Positions 53,047 to 64,000 of a stretch of DNA of 64,000 nucleotides are shown in pieces. Numbering within the stretch: position 1 is the stretch's first letter; every line of letters begins with the position of its first letter. A program made the position numbers and the translations under genes. The notes under the pieces were generated by a model, which was not told the origin of the DNA, made no database searches, and saw only the letters and a program-made list of their open reading frames with translations. The stretch comes from Cristatella mucedo (lineage: Eukaryota; Bryozoa; Phylactolaemata; Cristatellidae): assembly GCA_009760855.2 (NCBI GenBank), contig WPIO01000049.1, positions 246,001-310,000 on the forward strand. The letters are read 5' to 3'.

Positions 53047-53954
53047 TATCAATTGGCTGAGAGCTTGTGTTTCCGATAAGACATGTAGGGTTCAAAGGTT
53101 AAGGATTTCGAAAGCGCATTAGCTGGCACTATGGTTTGGCCATCTAATTCCCCACGGAGAATTTGCGTCTTCTGGGATAGGAAGCTTAATCTCTAAACCC
53201 ATACAAGGTCACGAGTATCTGCAATGGCGATTTAGCTAGAAAGAGTAGAGTTGAGCCGATCGCTAAGATAGGAACCCATACCGGGCGCGCGAGCAGATGG
53301 CGTAGGAAAACGAGCTCGTCATGGTCGGTTTTAGCAATTTTTACAGATACGTAATGCCCTTCCGATATCTCTAAAGCTGCGTTTCCGCGGCAGACCGTCT
53401 TCCTGGCAGAGGCCAACTTTCCCGATAGTTTGAAAGTTTATGCGACAGATTTAGTGTCGCCTATGACAGATTTGATCGCTCACTTAGTTCCTCCACCAGC
53501 CCATGCTCTAATCCAAGAGGCTGGTACAAAAGAGGGTTTCCCCGGAAAGACGCCCAGCCAAGACCGACAACAGTTGAGTTTGCACTGCAGTCATCCTTGT
53601 AGAGTAGTATGAAAAGAATATAAATAAATGAAGATAAGCATTTCTAAAAGCTTTTTTTGGGAAAGGGAGCGGTACCAAGTAATGTGCACCGCTAAGGGTG
53701 CGCGGGTGTACAGTGTTAAGTAAAGTGCGCCGTTACGAGTTTGTTGGTGGATATAATAAACAGACTAACGAGGTATTATTACGTAGAAAAGGCTTAAGCA
53801 TTGTGTACAATGCATAAGTATATCATATTCAAGGACTTTTTCTGAACGTATCAATATAATACTCATGTCTACCGTCGTCAGCCATTTTCAGTTTGGCTGT
53901 CGGGTGTCTGCGACGAGCCCCGGGGCGTTCGTTGGTCGGTCAAGTTCAACCTTA
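53047..53954. other. End of unit A and junction to unit B
   Basis: The first 350 bases still align with 62121-62340. Open frames of 60-76 codons at 53186-53416 (minus) and 53430-53612 (plus) are not recognised. The junction lies at about 53900-53955. Confidence 0.45.
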
Positions 53955-54039
53955 GGAAACAGTTGAGCAATGTGAACTGACCAGATTTAGCTACTGTATG
54001 AAATATTTAAGCTTAAAATCTAGAAGTAAGATTGGCCAA

Positions 54040-54530
54040 TTAACAATTTTCCACATAGCTAGCGTACGGTACCGACTTCACTAGAGCAAGGATATCCTTC
54101 ATAGTGTATGCATCTGCAAAACTGCTTACTCTTCCGGGATACCTAAACGGTCCCAGCATTGCCTTTAAAATTCTAAGTAAATTATCATCGCTCGAAGCCT
54201 TGACATGAGAATAATTTTTTGAGCTTTTAAAGAGTCGCCGTGTGAGCTCGCGTTCCGTAAAGTAAAAATTCAGCAATTTCAGAGCAGATATTCTTCAGCT
54301 CATCGACTAACCTTTAATAATTTTCATGCAAAGACAAACAAAATCAATTATAAGCCTGTACACTTGTTCTAGTAGAGAACTCAAGAAGGGTGGCTTGCAA
54401 TTGCAGTCTTTCAGTGAGCGTGGCCCAGAGAATAATCACAGCATTCCAGACTACACTACCACGTGCATTTGTAGGCCAATACTAAGAAAATTTTCAGATA
54501 GGTGCCCAACCATGGTCGTGATCGAGCGTG
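54040..54530 (-). pseudogene. Possible coding remnant on the minus strand, unit B
   Basis: Partner of 44570-45070. It contains a 78-codon open frame (54040-54276, minus) with KASSDDNLLRILKAML and PGRVSSFADAYTMKDIL. Further up the minus strand are SLKDCNCK...LEQVYRLII and LKNICSEIAEFLLYGTRA, separated by stops. No family is assigned. Confidence 0.25.
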
Positions 54531-54579
54531 ACCACATCTAATCGTAATAACGAGTTCACGAAGCGTTGTTGTTTTTATT

Positions 54580-54930
54580 TCGTTATTAATAATGATAATA
54601 AGAATAATAATACTCAGGTGAAAAAGCGCCATCAGAGAACTCAATCTCTTTCTAGGCGCTTTACATTTGTTGCAAAAGGAACACGATCAAGTGGTGAGTG
54701 GAATCACGCTTGATAAACAACATGAATAATATGGTTAGGGATGACATGCACAGGGTCAGCATGCAAGTGTGGTTAGTGGCAGCATGCAACAGCGTCAGCA
54801 CGCATAAGCACACAAAGGATGAATCACAGGGACCCACTAAATGATTTTATAAATAGGTGAGTTTTTAATTTCTTTTTAAATGTGGTCAAGTCAGGGGATG
54901 TCGTGACGGAAGTCGGGAGTGAGTTCCAAT
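54580..54930 (-). mobile_element. L2-A 3' UTR and tail, minus strand
   Basis: Trinucleotide run, AAAAAGCGCCATCAGAGAAC, AGGCGCTTTACATTTGTTGC and 3' UTR into the GTGGTCAAGTCAGGGGATG coding end. Present only in unit B. Confidence 0.85.
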
Positions 54931-55129
54931 CTAAACAAGCCCGAATTAGTTAGCTTTATTATTATTAAATTAGCCTTATTAATTAACGCCTACCGTTGGC
55001 CTTGCATGCCAACAGGAGACGCACTGCTCTCAGATTCATAACTGTTACCTAAAGTAACTTTGTGGAATGTACAATAGGTGTTTTAGTTGCAGTGTATTTA
55101 CTTACACTAAGCGACGGTATTGGTAGGTC

Positions 55130-55275
55130 GCGCCGAGCTGGTTTGGTCCAGCTGTTAAGGTGCGCACCGCGATCAAGGTCTGGCTGAGGTCGTGGGCTCG
55201 AACCTTTGAGGCATATGTGAAGCGTCTGAATATAGCTTAAGTTCTCTTCGGGTGCTATATAAATGAATACTATAT
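55130..55275 (+). mobile_element. SINE1 in unit B
   Basis: GAGCTGGTTTGGTCCAGCTG, GAGGTCGTGGGCTCGAACCT and a tail GCGTCTGAATATAGCTTAAG, GGGTGCTATATAAATGAA. The matching place in unit A (near 45235) is uninterrupted. Confidence 0.82.
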
Positions 55276-55914
55276 TAAATATTGAACAAGTTAGCACGCT
55301 AATTTTCAAGGTAGATGTTTGGTATTTACCTAGAAAGAGGACCGCGGACCGGCTTTAATCGTTTCTCACTCGGCCAACTCGGAACTTTGTCTGTCAAATG
55401 CCAGTTAAACTATTCGAAACTCTATATGAACCCACTCTAGATTCTGCGCTATTCACTCCCATGCCGAAGGCCCACGCCCACGAAAAGCTGATCTGCATCA
55501 CATTTTCGGACCACCTCAAGCTTAGCGCCAATCGAAAATAAATTCTTATTTGCCGCATCTAGAGATAACACAGGTACCATCATTTGAAGCCCCGCATAGA
55601 GCTCTACTCTGAAGTCCTCATCGCCGCCAATTCGGCTTATTTAGTCACGCCTAAAGATAAAACGTTCGACCATCTCCCGAAAACCGACCACCTGCTGTTC
55701 TTTTGAACTCGTGAATCGCAGGGTGCACCAAGCTGGGCGGGCTGTGTGTAGCTCTCAAAATAATTGGTGCAGGTTATTTCCGGAGGGCTCGGAGCGTCGC
55801 GCCAACCGAGCGAGCGCCGCCTCCTTCTTTAGTACTATTGAGACACAAATTTTTTCATGTTAATTTTAATAGAGAGTCCAATACGTCGTGTTGAAGACGC
55901 GAAGGCCCGCAACC

Positions 55915-57215
55915 AACTAAAAAGAAACGCCTCTTTAGCTGACCGTATAAAAAATTCAATTGCATCCTCAAAAGAGCGACAGCCCCCATTTAGAGGTAAC
56001 TCGCCGTGCGAACCGACGGCACACCGTCCCAACTATTTTATCCTACCCACAAAATTGGTCATAGCGCGTCAGGAGAAACCGCCAGAGGGCAGTAGTGCTA
56101 CTCTCTAAGCGATGTCGTCCGAAGGAGGCGTGTTCGGCTGCGGCACGCCAGCGGCGCGCGGCATCCGTATTGCCTGCCGCGCGTACAAAAGCCGCACAGC
56201 TTCCAGCCGCTTTGCGCCCTGATCTCAGCCTAGCGACCCTGCGGCCTAGCGACCAGTGCGGCCCAGCGGCCCGTGAATGCCTCCAGCCGTCCAAGGGACT
56301 GGTCGAGCATCTATTTGGCTACTCGGATGCAGCACAAGAAACGCGCTTTCGCTTAGTGAGGTGGCAGATGAAGGGCTCCGCTTTCAAGTCTGTGCCTGCG
56401 GCGCTCTGGCCGCGGTGCTCGCTGGCAGCTGAGTTTGCGTAACGAGAAAGCCGCCTAGAACCAAGTTTTCTACGACTTTCCCTGTTTCCTGCCGAAGGGC
56501 GATCCGCAGGATGACTCATGCAGTTTTTTTTGCTCGGCAGCGTTGGCGGCGCAAGCGTTTGCTCTGCCGGTCTCACACTGGGAAACTCGCGTTGGCTATT
56601 CTCACGCAACGACGTGGCCGCTCATGGCGTGCATCCTTGCCAGCCTTCTTTCGCGAAGCTGCAACTTCCGCGATGCTCACTTCCTCGACCGATCTCTTGA
56701 CTCGGTCGCGCCTCTAACGTTCTCTTTGTTGCGTGACGTAGAGTGCCTGCTGACAACCGTATGCGCACCGAGAGGCGCCCACGTTTTGATCCCGTGCTAT
56801 ATAGAGCTCTTCAGCGCTGCAACCAAAGAATCCGCACGACAAGCACTAATGTTTCGTTTTCGTCAATTTAGGTTTGAAACACGAGAGTGAAAAGGGTTTG
56901 ACTGAAAACGCTTCACTTTTAGTTTCGAGTTGCAATAGATCTACATCCTTATCAATTGAATTGCGAAGTTAGGAATGCGGCAAAGATTTATCGAGAAGAA
57001 CAATGCCACAGTCTTACGTTTTCAACCGAGCCCGAGTATTATGACGTTGAATAATGCGTTGACGCGTCGTGTGACTTATTCGGCAGTATATCCTCGGAGT
57101 GGTTCTGCTTGTCGCTTGCCACTCTCAGTCACTCGCTGCTCTCAAGCCCTCGAGGAGCTCAGCGCTTTAGATACTCACACGTACGATGGTTTTCATTAAT
57201 AGAGCAAACCGGCGT
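55915..57215. repeat. GC-rich near-identical block, unit B
   Basis: Partner of the block at 45385-46690, with only scattered substitutions and one T-run indel. Just upstream, 55406-55915 is unique to this unit; in unit A it is replaced by about 25 bases, which looks like a deletion junction. No gene is called. Confidence 0.6.
56079..56095 (+). promoter_or_regulatory. CTCF-like motif (unit B)
   Basis: Identical to the motif at 45550-45566, inside the near-identical GC-rich block. Confidence 0.3.
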
Positions 57216-57681
57216 CAGGTTTCGGTGAGCTAATGCGCCATTCATTCTCATTATAGTTTACTTCACACTTAGTTAATATCGTCACTTGTGCTAGTCAAGT
57301 GCCGAGCAGTTTGCAGGACGAAGTCGAAGTATCGATACATTCTTTTGAGTCTCTTCAACTGCCGCTACGCATCAGTTTGCAAATTGATATATCAGTTATG
57401 AGTTTGCAAACTGGTTATCTGAAAATTATCGGTGAATCGAACCTGTCGCATATGCCATTTACTTGCGTCGCCAACACCTGTTTGGTGGCTAACGCTCTCG
57501 CCTGGCCGTGACTGAAGTGTAGTTTGATGATATTCAGGCCGGTATCGTTCCTCCCGCTAACCCGCCAGTGAACAGCTGTTGGGAACATCACTGGGGTCGG
57601 CCGGTGCACAACTGCGGTCCGCCTCTGAGTAATCATCGGATCGGCCAGTGCACAGCCGCGGTCGAGGAGCGGGACTCGATT

Positions 57682-58462
<781 letters not shown>

Positions 58463-58974
58463 CGAACGGCAGGTTAATCATTCGGTTAAACCTGCCGTTC
58501 GTCTCCCGAGTGAGATAACTGCTGCTCTCCGAAAACTGTTTTAGCTTATTGTTGGACTTCATCGATCATTACGACTACTTAGTCCTCATAGCTTTTTAGA
58601 GTTAGAGCAAGATACGCACAAACACACTTACTGCACACACGCATGAATATGAGCAAACGCATACAGCTATGCCGGAAAATATGTACCTACTAGTGAGCGC
58701 GAGGTGCATTGGTATAGTGTCGGATTGCAAGCCGCACACGCTAGACTAATTCAAAAAGGCAACAATTCTGGCTTAACAAGTGCCAGTTTGAATAATAGAA
58801 GCTTTGATTTTAGGAAAATGTGCTATGTTATTGTTTTTAAATGTTTATGTTGATATGTTATGTTTTTAAGTTATTGTGTAGGAAAACAAGTGCATGGAAA
58901 CCATGTCGCATATTTACTTAAAATCGCCCGTGAGCGTCGGAGACACCACGCTCGTGGTCACGTGTAAATACTAT

Positions 58975-59060
58975 AGTCGTGGGTTGGAATCCTGCAGTGG
59001 GCGATCCTTTGTTGCCACTGCCAGTGGGGATGATGGCCGTGAAGGCTGCAAAGTCAGGTA
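58975..59060 (+). mobile_element. SINE2, truncated, in unit B
   Basis: AGTCGTGGGTTGGAATCCTG, GGCGATCCTTTGTTGCCACT, CCGTGAAGGCTGCAAAG. The A-box half is deleted relative to 49955. Confidence 0.65.
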
Positions 59061-59220
59061 GAATTTTTTATGGCTTTCACTTAGGTTTTTTGTCGTTTAG
59101 TTTTTAGTTTTAGTTTTTGGTTTTTTAGTTTTTAGTTGTTAGACTGCTTTGCAATGTTTTAGTAAATATAAATGTTTAATTGGTCATATTTATTGCTGAA
59201 GCTGAATACCATTGTAGATA

Positions 59221-61787
59221 ATGGCAGCCTCCACCTCGCAGAAGCACATTAACTTCGTGAGCGAACCAATAGGTGACAAAGATGTCACAGCGCTTCCCGG
59301 CATTGGAGAGGTGCTAGGGAGCAGACTTCGAAGAAGCGGCTTCGACAAGGTAGCTGTGTCTCTCGGTCGGAACGCTGCCTCTGCCTCTAGAAAGTGCGTT
59401 ACCTCAGAAGTATGGGGTACCTCAGGGCTCAGGTGCTTGGTTCGGTTCTTTTCAGGGTTTATACTCTGCCTCTTGCCGATGTGATTGCCAAGCACAATCT
59501 AGGCTTTCACTTCTATGCGGTTGACACTCAGTTGTACCTTTGCTTTGATCCTGCCCAGCCTTCGAGCACCTCGAATTCTCTCAACTCCCTTGCTGCATGT
59601 ATTGATGACATCCGAACATGGATGGAAGCAAATATTTTAATCTAATCTAATTTTCTAAATTTCAAATCTAGGTGTCATGTTCCAGAGTGACCTCTCGTTA
59701 GACGATCCCATCAGCTCCACAATCAAGTCTGCCTATTTTCAGCCACATAACATTGCTAAAATTCGGGCTTGTTTAGATAAGGATACCACATTTAAGATGG
59801 TCCATGCATTTGTGACCTCCCGTCTTGACTTCTGTAACTCACTGCTTACTGGCCTACCGGCATGTGCAATCAGGCGATTACAGCTGGTGCAAAACGCAGC
59901 TAGGCTTGTCTGTCGTGAGCGTCGCAGTTGCCACATCACACCACTTCTCGCCGACCTGCACTGGCTCCCAGTCAAGCAACGGATCGACTTCCAAGGTTTT
60001 GTCGCTCACTTTTAGGTCACTTCATTCCTTGGCTCCAGCCTATCTCTCAGATCTACTGCCCCACCAGGCCAAGCATCGTACCAACCGCTTTTCGGAATCC
60101 AACAGTTTACCAATACCTCGTACAAACCTCAAATCCTTTGGAGACCGTGCATTTAGTTCGTATGCTCCCAAAGCCTGGAACTCACTCCTGACTTGCGGAA
60201 AAACATCCCCTGACTTGACCAAATTTAAATAGAACTTAAAGACACACCTAATAATGACAGCAATTAGTGGGACCCTGTGATTCGTCCTTCATGTGCTTAT
60301 GCGTGCTTACACTGCATGCTGCCACTAACCACACTTGCATGCTGACCCTGTGCCTGTCACCCCTAACCATGTTGTTCACGTTGTTTATCAAGCATGATAT
60401 TACTCACCATTCAATCGCGCTTCCCTTTGCAGCAAATGTAAAGCGCCTAAAAAGAGTTCTCAGAGGGCGCTTTAAAAAAAGTGAATTATTATTATTATGT
60501 TACATAAATAATTATAAGCAAGACAAATTGAGCTGCGTTTACCTGTGCCACGGAGCATGTATGACAATGAGTAGAGGGCAGTGCTAGTGCACTGACCCAA
60601 ACCTGACCTGTTGTTGAAAGGTGCAGAACTGGCATTGTTCGAAACCGGAAGCGGGACAATTTAAATGAGTGCTTTAGCGAATACTAGTTGCAGCTAGTTT
60701 CGCCGACAGGTGGTGGTCAGTTAGCTGGTCCGCACGTATCTTATTCCTTGTACCACTACTAGGTTTATCCACGTGACAGTTATTTATGGTGAACTTTCGA
60801 AGTTACATACAATGTTTATTTGGGTGCGTCGATGCTTGCACTGAAACTACTTTTGCTTATAGATGCACAGGTGATATGGTAGCGCGCACGGAAAAGACTT
60901 TCCAGCGTGCAATAGCTAGGGAACTTGGGTAATAGCACCAAGGCTAAGGCAAGGCAAGCACTAAGGCTAATGATGGATGGCTATAGGAAAATAAAAAATG
61001 TCAGCGCCCGAATTATCATGGGCATCTGCTTTACCAGAGTTATATATGCGAAACTATATGAAGTTGATAAATTACATTGAATAGAAAAAAGTTCTCAGAT
61101 AACGTGTAACAGTAATGAAAACTAGTGGCTGTATTATTTACTATTAAACGTTCTCACTTCTAGACAATTTCTATCATTCAGTAAGGCACTCGTAAACTCA
61201 GTCGCAAGTGTGCGGCTTGCAATGTGACGCAATACCAACGCATAAGGGTCGCGCCTGTGCTAATGTAAATGCAGGTACATATTAAGACGAGAATATTTAA
61301 GATATTAAGAATATATTTTTGCTTAATTGCTAAAAGCTATGTCAATCACAAAACTGTCAAGATGCGTTTAACGTCGAACTAGCTCAGTTAATATGAGTTG
61401 ACCTACAGCGCATAACTACAGCGAATGAGCGGTTTTCTTTGCCAAAACTGACTGTAATTAGCTTAAACCTTGCTTATCGCTAACTGGTGTCTGTCGACTG
61501 AGCTGGTAATGCGTCGTGGTCCAATCTGGGTGTCTCATGCGAATAGTTCTGTCGAGCATGACATAGTAATTCATAGCAAGCAGCATTATGAAGTGCCTTG
61601 TCTATTTCTTCACTGCAATCAATTTGCTTTTTCGTTTCAGGCCTACATGGTGATAGGGCGATATTTGCTCCTTTCAAAAAGCAGGGTTCTTTTTACGCAA
61701 TGGCTGCATGATTTGTGCGGGGCTAACATCAAACAGGCTTCCGACTGCTGCGAAGGCTTAAAATGTTATTGCGAAATGCATATGTGA
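59221..61787 (+). CDS. BANF1: Barrier-to-autointegration factor, copy B (2 exons, divergent paralogue)
   Basis: Same architecture as the copy at 50254: exons 59221-59349 and 61641-61787 (TGA stop), phase 0, 91 residues. An acceptor AG at 59216-59217 precedes the ATG, and AATAAA at 61881-61886 follows the gene. It differs from copy A at 13 residues: T3A, R10I, G38R, N39S, M48I, K58R, H60L, N67D, F68L, N77S, Y80C, W85C and W86Y. The helix-hairpin-helix ([12 protein letters not shown]) is unchanged. R10I removes the residue aligned with human DNA-contact Arg8, and W86Y changes a conserved tryptophan. Both exons are free of stops and frameshifts, so the gene is not obviously dead; altered function or early decay are both possible. 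Intron 1 carries an L2-A insertion (59395-60500) that is missing from copy A. Confidence 0.9.
59395..60500 (+). mobile_element. L2-A LINE in BAF-B intron 1
   Basis: Starts at the YGVPQG (motif B) region and runs through [12 protein letters not shown] (motif C; YADD is now YAVD), RT C-terminus, 3' UTR, hairpin and ATT tail. There is an internal deletion at about 59630-59670. The matching point of copy A (about 50421) has no insertion, so it postdates the duplication. Confidence 0.9.
60501..61640. other. BAF-B intron, distal part
   Basis: Aligns in pieces with 50430-51640 of unit A (e.g. AGCTGGTCCGCACGTATCTT in both). No further element recognised. Confidence 0.5.
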
Positions 61788-61880
61788 ACAAACAATGCAT
61801 ATTACTGAATCCGGACGCTGTATCCAAAATTATTCGACAAAAGGTTCAGGCTGTATGCTAGGGCGTGCTAGTAGAATTCG

Positions 61881-61886
61881 AATAAA
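61881..61886 (+). terminator. Polyadenylation signal of BAF-B
   Basis: AATAAA occurs 94 bases after the BAF-B stop codon, at the position matching 51908-51913 in copy A. Confidence 0.55.
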
Positions 61887-61914
61887 ATGAAGTCGATAGC
61901 ATAGCGCGTCTTCT

Positions 61915-61990
61915 TGCTTGCACTTCACGACCCAGGTCGTGGTTTTGTGTGCTGCAGCCAGCAATAATTTATTGCATACTGAAACTGGGA
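61915..61990 (+). mobile_element. SINE2 fragment in unit B
   Basis: GCACTTCACGACCCAGGTCG and a decayed tail. Partner of 51965-52055. Confidence 0.45.
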
Positions 61991-62514
61991 CAGATAGACG
62001 CTAATGCTTTAAGTCCTTATATAAAAATAGGTAGTCATGGATTTCTGGGTTAACTATTCTTTAGTCTGTCGAAAATTTCTTTCTACTTCAGTTTTCACAG
62101 CTACAATTTTATGGCCTACGCTATCAACAGGCTGAGAGCTTTCTCAAGAGTTTGTGTCGTCTGGTATAAAAAGCTCAATCTTTGAATGTCATAAATATAT
62201 GGTGATTCATCTTGAAGACCAATTCAGCTTGATCTCTAAGATGAGAGCCCATCAAGATCGCTCAAGATCGCTGCCACAGGAAAAACAAGCCAGCTTTGGG
62301 TATCCTTTGCAGTCCGATATCCCTATGGGTAAAGTGCTAGTTCAGATGTTTACCAAAGCGTTGTTCAGAGGGCTATTTATTCTCTTTATTACTGTTAGTT
62401 AAATACTAAAGTGCTTAAATACGCTTGATTCGTATCACTCTGACAGATCTCAAATTGAAGATAAAAATTAATATAAATGAAGTAACAATAGTAATTAAGA
62501 TAAATGAAGTAACA

Positions 62515-64000
62515 ATAGTAATAATAATACATTTGAAAAAACGCCATCGGAGAACTCAATCTCTTTCTTGGCGCTTTACATTTGCTGCAAAGGGAAACGC
62601 GATTGAATGCTGAGTAATATCATGCTAATAAACAACGTGAATAACATGGTTAGGGGTTACATGTACAGGGTCAGCTTGCAAGTGTGGTTAGTGGCAGCAT
62701 GCACAGTGTCAGCACGCATAAGCACATTAAGGACGAATCACAGGGTCCCACTATATGCTGTCTTAAATAGGTGCTAAGTTTTTTTAAATGGGGCCTATCA
62801 GATAATGTTGTGACGCAAGTCTGGAGTGAGTTCCAGGCTTTGAGAACATACGAACTAAATGCACATTCTCTAAAGGCTATGAGGTTTATGAGGTTTTGGT
62901 TTATCAAGATTCCGAAGAGCGGGTGGTACGATGCTTGGCCTGGTGGGGCAGTAAATCTGAGAGATAGGCTGGAGCCAAAGAATAAAAGCGACCTAAAAGT
63001 AAAAAAAACCTTGAAGTCGATCCGTTGCTTGACTGGTAGTCAGTGCAGGTCGGCGAGAAGTAGTGTGATGTGGCAACTGCGATGGTCACGACAGACTAGC
63101 CTAGCTGCAGAGTTTTATGCAACGTATTCTAATCTTCTGATTGTTATCGAAAGCTTCCAAACCAATCTTTGAACGAATATGCTGCAAAAACAGCCGGCTC
63201 ACCTCACCGCATTTACTTGGTATTCACTCTCTTTACAACCAGCTGTAATCACCTGATTGCACATGCCGGTAGGCCAGCAAGCAGTGAGTTACAGAAGTCA
63301 AAGACGGGATGTCACAAATGCATGGATAAACTTAGACGTGGCATCCTTATCTAAACAAGCCCGAATTTTAGCAATGGTATGCAGCTGAAAGTAGGCAGAC
63401 TTGACTGTGGAGCTGATGTGGTCGTCTAACGAAAGGTCACTATGGAACATGACACCTAGATTTAGTGCAGATTCAACAGGACATATACTGGCAGAGACGA
63501 TTTTTAGCGTTAGCCTTTCCAATTTCTGAATCACTTAGTTTGCCCATAACCAGTAAGTTAGTTTTATAATCATTTAATTTAAGAAAATTAGCTTTCATCC
63601 ATGTACGGATGTCATCAATTCGTACAGTAAGGGAGTTGAGAGAATTTGAGGTGCTCGAAAGCTGGGAGGGATGAAAGGATCAAAGGTACAACTGAGTGTC
63701 ATCCGCATAGAAGTGAAAGCCTAGATTGTGCTTGGCAATCACATCGGCAAGAGGGAGAGTATAAACGGTGAAAAGAACCAGACCTAACACGGAGCCCTGA
63801 AGAACCCAATATTTCAGAAGTGCCTTGGATAATAATAATAATAATAATAATATTGCACTTGATAAAGCGCCCTCAGAGAACTCAATCTCTTTCTAGGCGC
63901 TTTACATTTGCGGCTAAGGGAATGATCTTTGTCAATTCACTTCAATACTCTGGAGTCTCCCACTTAAATAGGAACTGAACTATGGCAAAGCAGCAGATCA
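62515..64000 (-). mobile_element. L2-A LINE, minus strand, running off the window
   Basis: Tail at 62525, 3' UTR, RT C-terminus (ADLH.L and LERLTLKIVSASI regions) and up to the SGRLQS region at 63950. It is interrupted by about 125 foreign bases at 63115-63240 and by a separate L2-A tail at 63828-63925. Confidence 0.85.
63828..63925 (-). mobile_element. Short L2-A tail nested in L2-A
   Basis: (AAT)n, TTGCACTTGATAAAGCGCCC, AGGCGCTTTACATTTGCGGC. Host sequence (CCTTGGAT / GATCTTTGTC) continues on each side. Confidence 0.75.

Larger units (their letters stand above)
44480..53400. repeat. Tandem segmental duplication, unit A (contains BAF-A)
   Basis: Read in order, the unit aligns with 53955-62340. 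Matching blocks: 44480-45070 with 53955-54530; 45130-45357 with 55010-55405; 45385-46690 with 55915-57215; 46690-46870 with 57215-57395; 49070-49640 with 57450-58600; 49640-50430 with 58600-59395; 50430-50900 with 60520-60890; 51280-52180 with 61200-62113; 53046-53400 with 62121-62340. Identity is patchy, from about 75-80% to about 99%. Unit A alone carries LINE-B plus L2-A at 46925-49015 and the hAT-like element at 52180-53038. Confidence 0.85.

Noticed and set aside
53186-53416. 76-codon minus-strand frame as a gene
   Set aside because: The matching part of unit B does not preserve it and no family is recognised.
56543-56890. A second 115-codon frame in the GC-rich block (also 45989-46360)
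   Set aside because: The 5' portion overlaps the LINE-B-like segment in a different frame, and a T-run length change alters its start between units.

Overview
The window is animal (metazoan) nuclear DNA. It has interrupted genes with GT-AG introns, long introns packed with non-LTR retrotransposons, tRNA-derived SINEs, hAT-type DNA transposon remnants, microsatellites and no operon-like packing. I cannot name the phylum with confidence. The gene models are ordinary animal mitochondrial and nuclear proteins, and an invertebrate looks more likely than a vertebrate.

Layout. (1) About 1-4130: the last three coding exons of COX15 (heme A synthase), + strand; the gene starts left of the window. (2) About 13190-43025: PARL (mitochondrial inner-membrane rhomboid protease), + strand, eight coding exons giving 364 residues. 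Its seven introns hold most of the repeats. (3) About 44480-62340: a tandem duplication of an 8-9 kb unit (unit A about 44480-53400, unit B about 53955-62340). Each unit carries one two-exon gene for barrier-to-autointegration factor (BAF/BANF1), + strand. (4) The rest is repeats: an abundant L2-clade LINE (here L2-A) with an (ATT)n tail, a second L2/CR1-like LINE (LINE-B) with an (ATTAC)n-like tail, two tRNA-derived SINE families (SINE1, SINE2), a SPIN-like hAT element, an 859 bp hAT-like element, and several simple repeats.

How it fits together. COX15 and PARL both encode mitochondrial inner-membrane proteins and lie in the same orientation, but nothing shows they are co-regulated. SINE1 ends in the same 3' hairpin as L2-A, which suggests L2-A mobilised it. 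Insertions found in only one duplicated unit, with the empty site preserved in the other, allow relative dating: the SINE2 fragments precede the duplication; the L2-A copy in BAF-B intron 1, the LINE-B/L2-A pair in unit A, the hAT element in unit A and SINE1 in unit B follow it. A GC-rich block of about 1.3 kb is about 99% identical between the units, while neighbouring stretches are visibly more diverged; this points to gene conversion or strong constraint. The BAF paralogues differ at 13 of 91 residues, including a probable DNA-contact arginine. I see no CRISPR array, rRNA gene, true tRNA gene or bacterial-type system. All identities and alignments were made by eye.
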